Shown one piece after another: positions 39,051-48,459 of a DNA stretch of 64,000 nucleotides (positions within the stretch are counted from its first letter, which is position 1; each line of letters starts with the position of its first letter). The translations under genes were made by a program, and so were the position numbers. Location: assembly GCF_006120725.1 (NCBI RefSeq), contig NZ_SWMU01000003.1, forward strand, positions 186,001-250,000, written 5' to 3'. The notes beneath the pieces were generated by a model. It did not search any database. It was given only the letters and a program-made list of their open reading frames with translations, and was not told the origin of the DNA. The DNA is from Mesohalobacter halotolerans. GTDB taxonomy: Bacteria > Bacteroidota > Bacteroidia > Flavobacteriales > Flavobacteriaceae.

Positions 39051-39287
39051 TTATAAGTCAAACACTGAACTTCTTTTGGTATAAACTAAATCTTTGAGTT
39101 TAAACCAAAAAGCCAAGGTCAAATATACCACAAATCCAAAACCAAATGTGGCAAATGAAGCATAAATAAAAAATAACCTGACCGACTTGGCTTTCATCCC
39201 CAAGCGATCAGCCAGTCTTGAGCTGACATAAAACCCACGTCGCTCTAAAAAAAATCTAAGGCGGTGAATAAGAGATGGTTTATTCAT
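39051..39287 (-). CDS. Small PspC-like membrane protein
   Basis: A 78-residue protein with a basic start (LIHRLRFFLERRGFYVSSRLADRLG) and one or two membrane segments (SVRLFFIYASFATFGFGFVVYLTLAFWFKL), ending in KRSSVFDL. The SSRLADRLGMKAKSVRLFF stretch fits the PspC domain of flavobacterial stand-alone proteins. Its start overlaps the upstream amidohydrolase gene by 8 bp. PspC proteins sense inner-membrane stress in enterobacteria, but no psp operon is present here. Confidence 0.7.
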   Translation of the reverse strand: MNKPSLIHRLRFFLERRGFYVSSRLADRLGMKAKSVRLFFIYASFATFGFGFVVYLTLAFWFKLKDLVYTKRSSVFDL

Positions 39288-40581
39288 CGATTTTGTGGTT
39301 ATATTTATTAGAATATCGTTTATAGAGTTCAGTTTGATGACTTTCTAAACTAATTTCTCCACCCTGAATAAAGGCATGTGTTAATCTGTTACCCTGCATA
39401 TCCAAAGCATCGCCTTCTGAAATAAATAATGTTGCATCCTTACCAATCTCTAAGCTTCCAGCAAAATCATCAATTCCTAATATTTTTGCTGTATTGAGCG
39501 TAATCATTTTAAGCGCTTCCTTTTTATCTAAACCGTAAGCAACTGCCGTTCCTGCATAAAATGGCAAATTTCGCGTGTTCATTCGTTCCATCTGGCCACT
39601 GGATTCTAAACCTACAAGAATCCCTTTATCGCTCAATAGTTTAGGTAATTTATACGGTAAGTCGTAATCATCACCTTCAAAATTTGGCGTAGAATGCACG
39701 CGTTGAAGCAATACTGGGACATTTGCAGCATTAATCTCGTTGGCTACACGATGTGCCTCTGCACCACCAACAATGACAACGTTTTCTAAATTGTATTCAG
39801 CTTTAAAAGCCAAAAGGTCAAGGACTTCCTTTTCGGCGTCAACATGCACAAAAAGAGTTTTTTCTCCATTGAATAAGCCTTTCATAGCTTCGTAAACTGT
39901 ATTTCTGTTGAAATCATCAGACTGATAATAAGCTTTAGATTTATCAAAAAAAGTATGTAATTCGTCTAATTGTTTGGTGTAATTTTTATTAATTTCGTAA
40001 CGTCTATCGGTGTCATACCAATTGCCCGATCGGCTAAAACTTCTAGGCCAGTTCATATGAATACCATCATCGGCTTTTACGATGGCGTCTTCCCAATTCC
40101 ACGCATCAAATTGCACAATGCTTGATGTTCCTGAAATTCTACCACCTCGCGGTGTGATTTGTCCCATCAACACCCCATTTGGTCGCATACTTTCTACAAT
40201 TTTACTTTCAGCATTATAAGCAATAACACTTCTGATATGGGGTAAAAATGTGCCAATTTCATCTTCATCTCTTGTGGCTCTCACCGCGTCGATTTCTGCT
40301 AATCCCAATGTTGAATTAGGGGCAATAAAACCAGGATAAACGTGTTTTCCTTCGGCTTGAATGACTTTTCCTTTAGGTTGGGCTTTATTGACATCACTAA
40401 CTTGAGTAATTTTTCCGTTTTCAAAAACAATAATAGCGTTTTCTACAACCTCACCATTACCTATATGAGCTGTTACACCAACAATAGAAATGGGTTGGCT
40501 TTGCTCAGGTGCTGGTGTTTGTTGTGCACAAAGGTTAAATATGGTAAAAGTGATAAGTAAACTAAATAAATATTTCATCAT
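39280..40581 (-). CDS. Exported amidohydrolase-fold protein without metal ligands
   Basis: A 433-residue protein with a signal peptide (MKYLFSLLITFTIFNLCAQ) and the amidohydrolase beta-sandwich opening (GKVIQAEGKHVYPGFIAPN) and closing (LGIDDFAGSLEIGKDATLFI). The metal-binding His-x-His that should follow PGFI is replaced by APNST, and the region of the late conserved Asp reads LESSGQMERM. It therefore looks catalytically inactive. ATG at 40581 or 40578 both fit. It starts 8 bp after the stop of the 990-residue amidohydrolase and probably forms a complex with it. Confidence 0.8.
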   Translation of the reverse strand: MMKYLFSLLITFTIFNLCAQQTPAPEQSQPISIVGVTAHIGNGEVVENAIIVFENGKITQVSDVNKAQPKGKVIQAEGKHVYPGFIAPNSTLGLAEIDAVRATRDEDEIGTFLPHIRSVIAYNAESKIVESMRPNGVLMGQITPRGGRISGTSSIVQFDAWNWEDAIVKADDGIHMNWPRSFSRSGNWYDTDRRYEINKNYTKQLDELHTFFDKSKAYYQSDDFNRNTVYEAMKGLFNGEKTLFVHVDAEKEVLDLLAFKAEYNLENVVIVGGAEAHRVANEINAANVPVLLQRVHSTPNFEGDDYDLPYKLPKLLSDKGILVGLESSGQMERMNTRNLPFYAGTAVAYGLDKKEALKMITLNTAKILGIDDFAGSLEIGKDATLFISEGDALDMQGNRLTHAFIQGGEISLESHQTELYKRYSNKYNHKIDE

Positions 40582-40588
40582 CTGTGTT

Positions 40589-43561
40589 TTAATGTAATTC
40601 AATTTCACTGTCGCAGTGCAAAAATTCTTTATTTTCCTTTTTGATAGGTTGAGTTTTTAACCCTTTGTTTTTAGCTCTCAACATCATATTAATCAATTGA
40701 CTGCGTTCTTTTTTAATGTGTTGACGCAGCTCTTTATCTTTTTCAAGAGAAAAGTAAATTTTTCCTTCTATAATGGTATATTCTGGCTTGGCATAAACTG
40801 ATAATGGATGTGCATTCCACAACACCACATCGGCATCTTTGCCTTCTTTAATGCTCCCAACTCTATCATCGATATGTAAAAGTCTAGCAGGATTTAAGGT
40901 TACAAATTTCCAAGCTTCCTCAGGTGAAATATTGCCATATTTAACAGATTTGGCAGCTTCCTGATTAAGTCGTCGTATCATTTCGCCGTCGTCAGAGTTG
41001 ATGGCTACTGTGACGCCTTCGTTATGCATTATAGCAGCATTAAAAGGAATAGCATCATTGACTTCGTATTTATAAGCCCACCAATCGCTAAAGGTTGAAC
41101 CGCCAGCGCCGTGTTTAGCCATTTTATCGGCAACTTTATAACCTTCAAGAATGTGCGTAAAGGTATTAACTCTAAAGTCAAATTGTTCGGCAACTTTCAT
41201 CAGCATGTTGATTTCGCTTTGCACATAAGAATGGCAGGAGATAAATCGCTCGCTGTTGATGATTTCAAGTAGGGCTTCCATTTCGGCATCTTTACGGTAT
41301 GCTTCGCCAGAATTCTTTTTTTCACCATAAGCTTTAGCTCTAGAAAAATAGTCTATAAAAACTTGCTCAACACCCATGCGTGTTTGTGGAAATCTTGTGC
41401 GACTTCCCCAATTGGATTGCTTGACGTTTTCACCCAAAGCAAATTTGATAAACTTAGGCGAGTTGTCATAAATCATTTCATCTGCAGGCTGACCCCACTT
41501 GAGCTTTAAGATGGCAGAACGCCCACCAATTGGGTTAGCCGAACCGTGTAACAATTGTATGCTGGTCACACCACCGGCAAGACTTCTATAAATACTAATA
41601 TCATCTGGATTTACGGCATCTTCCATTGTCACTTCAGCAGAAGAATTGTGACCAGCTTCATTAACCGAAGTTGCCGCAATATGCGAGTGTTCATCTACAA
41701 TACCGGCAGTGAGAAATTTGCCGCTGCCATCGATGATTTTGGCTCTAGAGGATTTTAGGTTTTGACCAATCTTATTAATTTTACCATCTTTAAGTAAAAC
41801 ATCAGTATTTTCAAGTGTCCCATCAGATTCGCCTGTGATAACAGTCGCATTTTTAACGAGTATAGGTTTTGGCTCCGAAGAAATTTCAGAGAATCCGTAA
41901 GACATATTGGGATAAGTAACGGGCAACATCTCGTCTTTATCTTCTTTTTTATCAGAAGATTTATCATCTTTTTTATTTTCCTTACTGTCTTGATATTTAG
42001 CCACAAAATTTGAAGTGACTTCGTTATTTAAAAAGACTTTACCTTGAAAATCAGACTGGGGTTGATCTATTCTTGCAGCTAATCTATTGAACTCATTTTC
42101 AGAAGATTTATCGGTTACCGTCAAGTAAAACCAATGGTCTTTATAATTGAGTTTTGTGCCAAATTTTAAAGTATCTTTTGTCAACTCGGCACTGTACTTT
42201 CCTTTGCTTTGTTTGAGTTTTAAATCATAAGTCTGATTATTAAAACTCAATTGGTATTCGCCTGAAATATCGACGAGATTCATATCAGCCAATTCGTGTT
42301 TTTGACCCATGACCCAATTTTGGTAAATCGTCATATTGTCTTCAAAAATATCTTTCGATGTAATTAAAAAATTGGCATAAGCTCCAGGTTTTAAATGTCC
42401 AACTTGGTCTGACAATTTTAAAAATTCGGCAGGTTTTTGCGTTAGTGCGGCTAATGCTTTTTCTTTTGACAATCCTTTTTCAATCGCGGTTTTTAAATGG
42501 CTCAACAGTTTATCAGGCGATTTTAGTCCATTAGCTGTTATGGCAAAAGGAATTTGATATTTTTCAAAGCGTTTAAAAAGGTAAGGCGCGTGATGCCATT
42601 CTTTCATATCAGACAGCGATAAATATTGTGTGAGGTATGGATTTTCGACATCGTAAGCTTTTGGGAAATTTAAAGGTAAAATGAATTGGGCATTGGTTTG
42701 CTTAACTTCATTTATTCTCTTGTATTCGTCGCCGCTTCCGATAATTGTGTATTGCACGCCAAACTCATCACCCACTTTATCGGCTCTTAAAGCATCGAGA
42801 TAGTCATCAGTATGAAAAAATTGAGGTATATCTTGCTGTTGATTAAAAGCTTCAAGCGATAAATCTTTGTTTTTGGCATTTTCTGTTTGATACCATTCAG
42901 CATCATTATAAACTTGACGAATCAATGCCATTTTACCCATAATTGAAGTAGGATAGCTCTGACGAGTTTGATTACTGCGGTCAAAGCTAAACACTTGAGC
43001 GGTTTGTTCAGCAACCAAAGTTTTGGTAATGTCTTCACTTTCGCTCAAAGCAATAAGGCTACTAGTGCCGCGAATTATTCCGTCATCCACGTGAGTATTA
43101 ACAAGGCCATAACCGGCTTTTCGCAATTGTTTTGCTGTTTTCTCATCAAAATCAAAATAATTAGTCAAATTTTGTTCCGGTCTGATATGGTCATTCCAGT
43201 AATATCCGTCTCTTGATGGTCCATATTGCGGTTGACCATTAGATGAAGGTCTTTTAAAATCTTTAATTCCAAAATCAGAAAATAGTTCTACAAATGATGG
43301 ATAAATGTATTTTCCTTCTAAATCTATGATTACGGCATCTTTGGGAATACTTATATTTTTGCCCACAGCTACAATTTTGTCTGCTTTAATCATCAATTGA
43401 CCAGAACGCATCATATTATCATATCCGTCAACTATCGTAGCATTAGTAAAAACATAAGTAATATCGGTTTGTTGTTTTACACCTTCATTATCAGGAAAAT
43501 ACTCTTGAGCGAAAAGGCTTAAATTGAATAAAAAGAATAAGAGGTAAATTAAATTTCGCAT
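40589..43561 (-). CDS. Exported double-domain amidohydrolase
   Basis: A 990-residue protein with a signal peptide (MRNLIYLLFFLFNLSLFAQ) and two amidohydrolase halves. The first half (about 25-430) has the sandwich strands and YIYPSFVELFSDFG where PGxIDxHxH is expected, so no metal ligands. An Asp/Lys/Glu-rich linker (about 530-560) follows. The second half (about 575-960) is intact: AGIVDEHSHIA with His625 and His627, THILEG, and the late Asp in NSDDGEM, close to imidazolonepropionase-like enzymes. Substrate is unknown. It forms a two-gene unit with the smaller, metal-less paralogue downstream. Confidence 0.85.
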   Translation of the reverse strand: MRNLIYLLFFLFNLSLFAQEYFPDNEGVKQQTDITYVFTNATIVDGYDNMMRSGQLMIKADKIVAVGKNISIPKDAVIIDLEGKYIYPSFVELFSDFGIKDFKRPSSNGQPQYGPSRDGYYWNDHIRPEQNLTNYFDFDEKTAKQLRKAGYGLVNTHVDDGIIRGTSSLIALSESEDITKTLVAEQTAQVFSFDRSNQTRQSYPTSIMGKMALIRQVYNDAEWYQTENAKNKDLSLEAFNQQQDIPQFFHTDDYLDALRADKVGDEFGVQYTIIGSGDEYKRINEVKQTNAQFILPLNFPKAYDVENPYLTQYLSLSDMKEWHHAPYLFKRFEKYQIPFAITANGLKSPDKLLSHLKTAIEKGLSKEKALAALTQKPAEFLKLSDQVGHLKPGAYANFLITSKDIFEDNMTIYQNWVMGQKHELADMNLVDISGEYQLSFNNQTYDLKLKQSKGKYSAELTKDTLKFGTKLNYKDHWFYLTVTDKSSENEFNRLAARIDQPQSDFQGKVFLNNEVTSNFVAKYQDSKENKKDDKSSDKKEDKDEMLPVTYPNMSYGFSEISSEPKPILVKNATVITGESDGTLENTDVLLKDGKINKIGQNLKSSRAKIIDGSGKFLTAGIVDEHSHIAATSVNEAGHNSSAEVTMEDAVNPDDISIYRSLAGGVTSIQLLHGSANPIGGRSAILKLKWGQPADEMIYDNSPKFIKFALGENVKQSNWGSRTRFPQTRMGVEQVFIDYFSRAKAYGEKKNSGEAYRKDAEMEALLEIINSERFISCHSYVQSEINMLMKVAEQFDFRVNTFTHILEGYKVADKMAKHGAGGSTFSDWWAYKYEVNDAIPFNAAIMHNEGVTVAINSDDGEMIRRLNQEAAKSVKYGNISPEEAWKFVTLNPARLLHIDDRVGSIKEGKDADVVLWNAHPLSVYAKPEYTIIEGKIYFSLEKDKELRQHIKKERSQLINMMLRAKNKGLKTQPIKKENKEFLHCDSEIELH

Positions 43562-43581
43562 ACTTAATTAATTTAATTGGA

Positions 43582-44700
43582 CTAAGGTAAAGAATTTTCT
43601 GTGAAATAATTGACTAGTAAAGCTACCACATAACTGTAACTTTTAATTCCTTGTGGTTGATTGTTAACTTTCAAAAAGTTGCCATATAGGTTTTTAAATA
43701 CTGGCTCAAGTGGGTTTTTATAGCTTTCCCAAAACAACTGTATTTCTTTATAATTCTTTAAAATACCGGGGTTGACTTTTGCTTTAAAACGTTCGAAATC
43801 TTCAGGTGAACGTCTATACACTTCATTTAGACAAAACTTTAAGGCATAAGTAAAACCGGCATAGCGCATTTTTTCATGCTTACTAAACATATTGACATAA
43901 CAAGATACAAAATTGGCTTCGTTTTCCTTAGCATAACCCAGTTGATGACCCATTTCGTGCGCAATCAAAGTGGGATACTTGTATTTTGGCACCCTGTCAT
44001 TATATTGTGCTTCGTGTGTAAAAGGATTGATGTAACCTCCAAAACCCATATAACTTAGTGGTAAACTGAGTAAGGAAGGTTTTATACTTTGACATTTGAC
44101 ATATTGATCTTTAAATTCTGTTTGCTTAAAATTATTGAACACTGTGTTTTCATATTCTTGTTCAGAGTGTTCAAATTTTACGGGTAATGAATCATTTGTG
44201 ACAAGTTTATGATGAATAGCGTTTGTTTTTTCAATCAATATATCAGTAAAGTTTAATAGCTCATCCGTTGTGTAGTCGTCCTTAACCTTGAGTTGTTTGT
44301 GTAAGGGTAAACGATAATAATTTAAACCCCAAGACAAATGAAACCAAAAATACAATACAGATACAAACGAAATAATGGTATAAAAATCAGATGATTTAAG
44401 TTTTAGTTTTCTTTTATAAATACTAATGAAATATTTTACTAAAAAAAATATTAAGATGATATAAAATATATCACCGAATGAAAACGGAAGTCGACTGAAT
44501 AATTTTTGAAAAAAACTAGCGATTGATTTATAATTTCCAGCTGAATAATATACTTCAACCTGTTCTGGGTATTGTCTTATAATGTAAATCAAAAAAAGTT
44601 GAATTGGAAAAAAAACCGTCCAAAGCAGTTTAGTATTTTTCCATATTGATGATTTCCAAAAGGTTTTGATACGCTGAAAAAGTTTAAGTCTAAAACCCAT
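43582..44700 (-). CDS. DUF3810 membrane protein with HExxH metallopeptidase motif
   Basis: A 372-residue protein: three N-terminal hydrophobic segments (FPIQLFLIYIIRQY, FGDIFYIILIFFLVKYF, ISFVSVLYFWFHL), then a soluble domain with HEMGHQLGYAKENEAN, i.e. HExxH followed by a Glu 7-8 residues on, as in zinc metallopeptidases. MGFGGYINPFTHEAQYN is typical of DUF3810. The family is common in Bacteroidota and has no proven substrate. It ends 20 bp before the amidohydrolase start on the same strand and is divergent from purL. Confidence 0.82.
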   Translation of the reverse strand: MGFRLKLFQRIKTFWKSSIWKNTKLLWTVFFPIQLFLIYIIRQYPEQVEVYYSAGNYKSIASFFQKLFSRLPFSFGDIFYIILIFFLVKYFISIYKRKLKLKSSDFYTIISFVSVLYFWFHLSWGLNYYRLPLHKQLKVKDDYTTDELLNFTDILIEKTNAIHHKLVTNDSLPVKFEHSEQEYENTVFNNFKQTEFKDQYVKCQSIKPSLLSLPLSYMGFGGYINPFTHEAQYNDRVPKYKYPTLIAHEMGHQLGYAKENEANFVSCYVNMFSKHEKMRYAGFTYALKFCLNEVYRRSPEDFERFKAKVNPGILKNYKEIQLFWESYKNPLEPVFKNLYGNFLKVNNQPQGIKSYSYVVALLVNYFTENSLP

Positions 44701-44714
44701 GAATTATTAAATAA

Positions 44715-44741
44715 TTTGCAAACAAATTTATTGTATTTTTG
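44715..44741 (+). promoter_or_regulatory. Candidate Bacteroidota promoter of purL
   Basis: TATTTTTG (44734-44741) matches the -7 consensus TAnnTTTG and lies 29 bp before the purL ATG; a TTTG at 44715-44718 may be the -33 box, though the 15-nt spacing is shorter than usual. Confidence 0.4.
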
Positions 44742-44769
44742 TGGCTTAAAGCCCTAAGCTGATTTTTTT

Positions 44770-47700
44770 ATGATTTCTTTTTTTTCAAATGATTCAAAAC
44801 TATTTTTTGCAGTCGTTCACCATAAAGCTTTTTCAACGCCAGATTTAAAAAAATTATATTGGTTATTAAACGATGCTCAGCAAATCGAAAAAATAAATAA
44901 GTCCAAAAAATTTATTGGTCCAAGAGCTAATATGATTTCGCCATGGTCAACCAATGCTGTAGAAATCACTAAAAATATGGGGTTAAATGGCATTGAACGT
45001 ATCGAAGAACTCACCGCGGTAGATCCTGATTATAATGAGTTTGACCCGATGCTATTTCAAAGCTATGATCAGTTAAGTCAAGATATGTTTGACGTAAACA
45101 TCGAACCGGAACCCATAAAAGACATCAAAGATATTGCAGCTTACAACAAATCTGAAGGCTTGGCGCTAAGTAAAGAAGAGGTTAGCTATTTAGAAAACCT
45201 CAGCAAAAAACTCAACAGACCACTTACAGATGCTGAGGTATTTGGGTTTTCACAAGTCAACTCTGAACATTGCCGTCATAAAATTTTTAATGGACAATTT
45301 ATTATTGACAATAAAAATAAGAGAGATTCGCTATTTGGTTTAATAAAAAAAACCTCAAAAGAATTTCCTAACGAAATTGTTTCTGCTTACAAAGACAATG
45401 TTGCATTTATCAAAGGACCTAAGATTAAGCAATTTGCCCCAAAGCAAGCTGATAGAGCTTCAATTTATCAAAACAGAAGTGTGCAATCTGTGATTTCACT
45501 CAAAGCCGAAACCCATAATTTCCCTACGACTGTAGAGCCTTTTAATGGCGCTGCAACAGGAAGTGGTGGCGAAATTAGAGACCGTATGGCAGGTGGTCGG
45601 GGTTCTATTCCGTTGGCTGGCACGGCAGTTTACATGACCTCATATTCGCGTGTTAGCAAAAACCGACCTTGGGAAAAGGCCTTTAAAGCCAGAAAATGGC
45701 TTTATCAAACCCCACTTGATATTTTGATTAAAGCCTCAAATGGAGCTTCAGATTTTGGTAACAAATTTGGGCAACCTTTGATTTGCGGGTCTTTATTAAC
45801 TTTTGAGCACGCTGAAAACGACAGACTTCTCGGCTATGATAAAGTCATTATGTTAGCTGGTGGCGTAGGTTACGGACTGCAAAAGCAAGCCCAAAAAGAT
45901 ATGCCTCAAAAAGGCGATAATATCATTATACTTGGCGGTGATAATTACAGAATTGGCATGGGTGGTGCCGCCGTATCTTCTGCCGATACTGGCCAACAAG
46001 ACAGCAGTATCGAACTCAACGCGGTGCAACGGGCCAATCCAGAAATGCAAAAGCGCGTCTCGAATGCCATTAGAGCTCTAGTTGAAAGTGCTAAAAACCC
46101 TATAATTTCTATTCACGACCATGGTGCTGGCGGACATTTAAATTGCTTAAGCGAACTCGTTGAAGAAACCGGTGGACATATTGATTTGGACAAATTGCCT
46201 ATTGGAGACAAAACGCTTTCCGCAAAAGAACTTATTGGTAATGAATCTCAAGAACGCATGGGGTTAATTCTATCAGAAAATGATACTAAAACCCTTGAAA
46301 CCATCGCAAAAAGAGAACGCGCTCCGTTTTACATCGTAGGTAAAATCACAGAAGATCATCAATTTATATTTAAAAGTGAAACAAGTGGCGAAACTCCAAT
46401 GAATCTTGGTTTAGAAGATTTGTTTGGCAACTCCCCTAAAACCATTATGAAGGATGAGACTGTCAAACAGGCTTATGAAAAAATTGAATATCAAATTGAT
46501 CAATTAAACACCTACCTCAAACAAGTTTTACAACTCGAAGCCGTGGCTTGTAAAGATTGGCTAACTAATAAAGTAGATCGATGTGTGACTGGTCGTGTGG
46601 CTAAACAACAAACCGTTGGCAAACTTCAACTCCCACTTAATAACTGTGGCGTGGTCGCTTTAGATTATGAAGGCCAAAATGGTATTGCAACGTCAATTGG
46701 CCACTCGCCTATTTCTGGATTAATCAATCCTAAAGCGGGTTCGCAAAACTCTTTTGCTGAAGCTTTAACCAATTTGATTTGGGCGCCACTCGACAAAGGT
46801 TTAAAATCTGTGAGTTTATCTGCCAATTGGATGTGGCCATGCAAAAACCCTGGTGAAGATGCCAGATTATATGAAGCTGTAAAAGCCGCTTCAAACTTTG
46901 CTATAGACTTGGGCATCAATATCCCAACCGGTAAAGATTCACTATCTATGAAGCAACAGTATAACAACAAAAATGTCTTGTCTCCCGGAACTGTAATTAT
47001 TTCTGCAGCTGGGCATTGTAACAATATTGCGCAAGTCGTCGAACCTGTTATGCAAGTCAATGGTGGCAGTTTGTATTATATCAATTTAAGTCAAGATAAT
47101 CTTAAACTTGGCGGTTCTTCATTAGGACAAGTTCTTAATAAAGTAGGACAAGAAACTCCTGAAATTAAAGATGCGGAATTTTTCAAAAAAAGCTTCAACG
47201 CAATTCAGCACCTTATCAAAAAAGACTTGATTTTAGCAGGACATGATATTTCTTCAGGTGGTCTAATTACTTGTCTTTTAGAAATGTGCTTTGCCGATAA
47301 AAATATTGGAGCAGAAATTGACTTATCACACTTTAGTTCTTCAGATATTATAAAAGTTTTATTTGCAGAAAATTCTGGAGTTATTTTCCAAGCTTTTGAT
47401 GACAAATTAGTTGAAAAATATTTAAAGAAGCAAAACATTAATGCTTATAAAATTGGACATTGTCAAAGACAGCGCTTTTTAAATATTAAACATCACCAAA
47501 TAGATTATCAATTTGATGTTGCTAAAATGAGAGATGTTTGGTTTAAAACTTCTTACGAGTTTGATAAAAACCAAACCCCTAAAGTTCTAGCAAAAGAACG
47601 TTTTAAGAATTACAAAACTCAAAGTTTGCAATATGTTTTCCCACAAAACTTTGTAGGTAAAATAAAAAAATCAACTAAAACCAAGCCGAAGGCGGCGATT

Positions 47701-48453
47701 TTAAGAGAAAAAGGCTCAAACTCTGAACGCGAAATGGCTAAAGCTTTAGATTTGGCTGGCTTTGAAGTGAAAGATATCCATATGACCGATTTGATAAGCG
47801 GTGCCGAAAATTTACAAGACATTCAATTTTTAGCGGCAGTTGGCGGATTTTCAAATTCAGATGTTCTCGGTAGTGCTAAAGGTTGGGCAGGCAGCTTTTT
47901 GTATAATAACAAGGCTAAAACAGCCTTATACAATTTTTTCGAGCGTGAAGACACTTTGTCAATTGGCGTTTGTAATGGCTGTCAACTCTTTATTGAGCTT
48001 GGATTATTACATCCTGATGATGACGAAAAGCCAAAAATGCTGCATAACGATTCACATAAATTTGAATGTCAGTTTACTTCGGTTGAAATACAAAATAACA
48101 ATTCTGTAATGTTGTCTAATCTCGCTGGGATGAAATTAGGGATTTGGGCAGCCCATGGTGAAGGCAAATTTAGTTTTCCCTATGACAAAGAAAACTACAA
48201 CATTGTTGGCAAATACGCCTACGATGCCTATCCAGCTAATCCCAATGGTTCGCAATACAACACGGCAATGCTCACAGATAAAACTGGCAGACATTTGGTG
48301 ATGATGCCACATATAGAACGGTCTATTTTTCCATGGAATTGGGCTTACTATCCCAAAGACAGAACTGAAGATAAAATTACACCTTGGCTTTTAGCTTTTG
48401 AAAATGCCGCGCTATGGTTGAAAGATGGTAATATTTCTAAATACGAAAAATAA
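44770..48453 (+). CDS. purL: Phosphoribosylformylglycinamidine synthase, single-chain
   Basis: A 1227-residue large PurL. The N-terminal part, the synthetase core (FSQVNSEHCRHKIFNG, KAETHNFPTTVEPFNGAATG, GGEIRDRMAGGRGS) and the C-terminal glutaminase domain (KAAILREKGSNSE at the start, nucleophile Cys in IGVCNGCQLF, then PHIERSIFPW) are all present. It converts FGAR and glutamine to FGAM in purine synthesis, the same pathway as purB at the window start. It is monocistronic or linked with rmuC 6 bp downstream. Length is slightly below the E. coli 1295 residues. Confidence 0.98.
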   Translation: MISFFSNDSKLFFAVVHHKAFSTPDLKKLYWLLNDAQQIEKINKSKKFIGPRANMISPWSTNAVEITKNMGLNGIERIEELTAVDPDYNEFDPMLFQSYDQLSQDMFDVNIEPEPIKDIKDIAAYNKSEGLALSKEEVSYLENLSKKLNRPLTDAEVFGFSQVNSEHCRHKIFNGQFIIDNKNKRDSLFGLIKKTSKEFPNEIVSAYKDNVAFIKGPKIKQFAPKQADRASIYQNRSVQSVISLKAETHNFPTTVEPFNGAATGSGGEIRDRMAGGRGSIPLAGTAVYMTSYSRVSKNRPWEKAFKARKWLYQTPLDILIKASNGASDFGNKFGQPLICGSLLTFEHAENDRLLGYDKVIMLAGGVGYGLQKQAQKDMPQKGDNIIILGGDNYRIGMGGAAVSSADTGQQDSSIELNAVQRANPEMQKRVSNAIRALVESAKNPIISIHDHGAGGHLNCLSELVEETGGHIDLDKLPIGDKTLSAKELIGNESQERMGLILSENDTKTLETIAKRERAPFYIVGKITEDHQFIFKSETSGETPMNLGLEDLFGNSPKTIMKDETVKQAYEKIEYQIDQLNTYLKQVLQLEAVACKDWLTNKVDRCVTGRVAKQQTVGKLQLPLNNCGVVALDYEGQNGIATSIGHSPISGLINPKAGSQNSFAEALTNLIWAPLDKGLKSVSLSANWMWPCKNPGEDARLYEAVKAASNFAIDLGINIPTGKDSLSMKQQYNNKNVLSPGTVIISAAGHCNNIAQVVEPVMQVNGGSLYYINLSQDNLKLGGSSLGQVLNKVGQETPEIKDAEFFKKSFNAIQHLIKKDLILAGHDISSGGLITCLLEMCFADKNIGAEIDLSHFSSSDIIKVLFAENSGVIFQAFDDKLVEKYLKKQNINAYKIGHCQRQRFLNIKHHQIDYQFDVAKMRDVWFKTSYEFDKNQTPKVLAKERFKNYKTQSLQYVFPQNFVGKIKKSTKTKPKAAILREKGSNSEREMAKALDLAGFEVKDIHMTDLISGAENLQDIQFLAAVGGFSNSDVLGSAKGWAGSFLYNNKAKTALYNFFEREDTLSIGVCNGCQLFIELGLLHPDDDEKPKMLHNDSHKFECQFTSVEIQNNNSVMLSNLAGMKLGIWAAHGEGKFSFPYDKENYNIVGKYAYDAYPANPNGSQYNTAMLTDKTGRHLVMMPHIERSIFPWNWAYYPKDRTEDKITPWLLAFENAALWLKDGNISKYEK

Positions 48454-48459
48454 ATTTTT

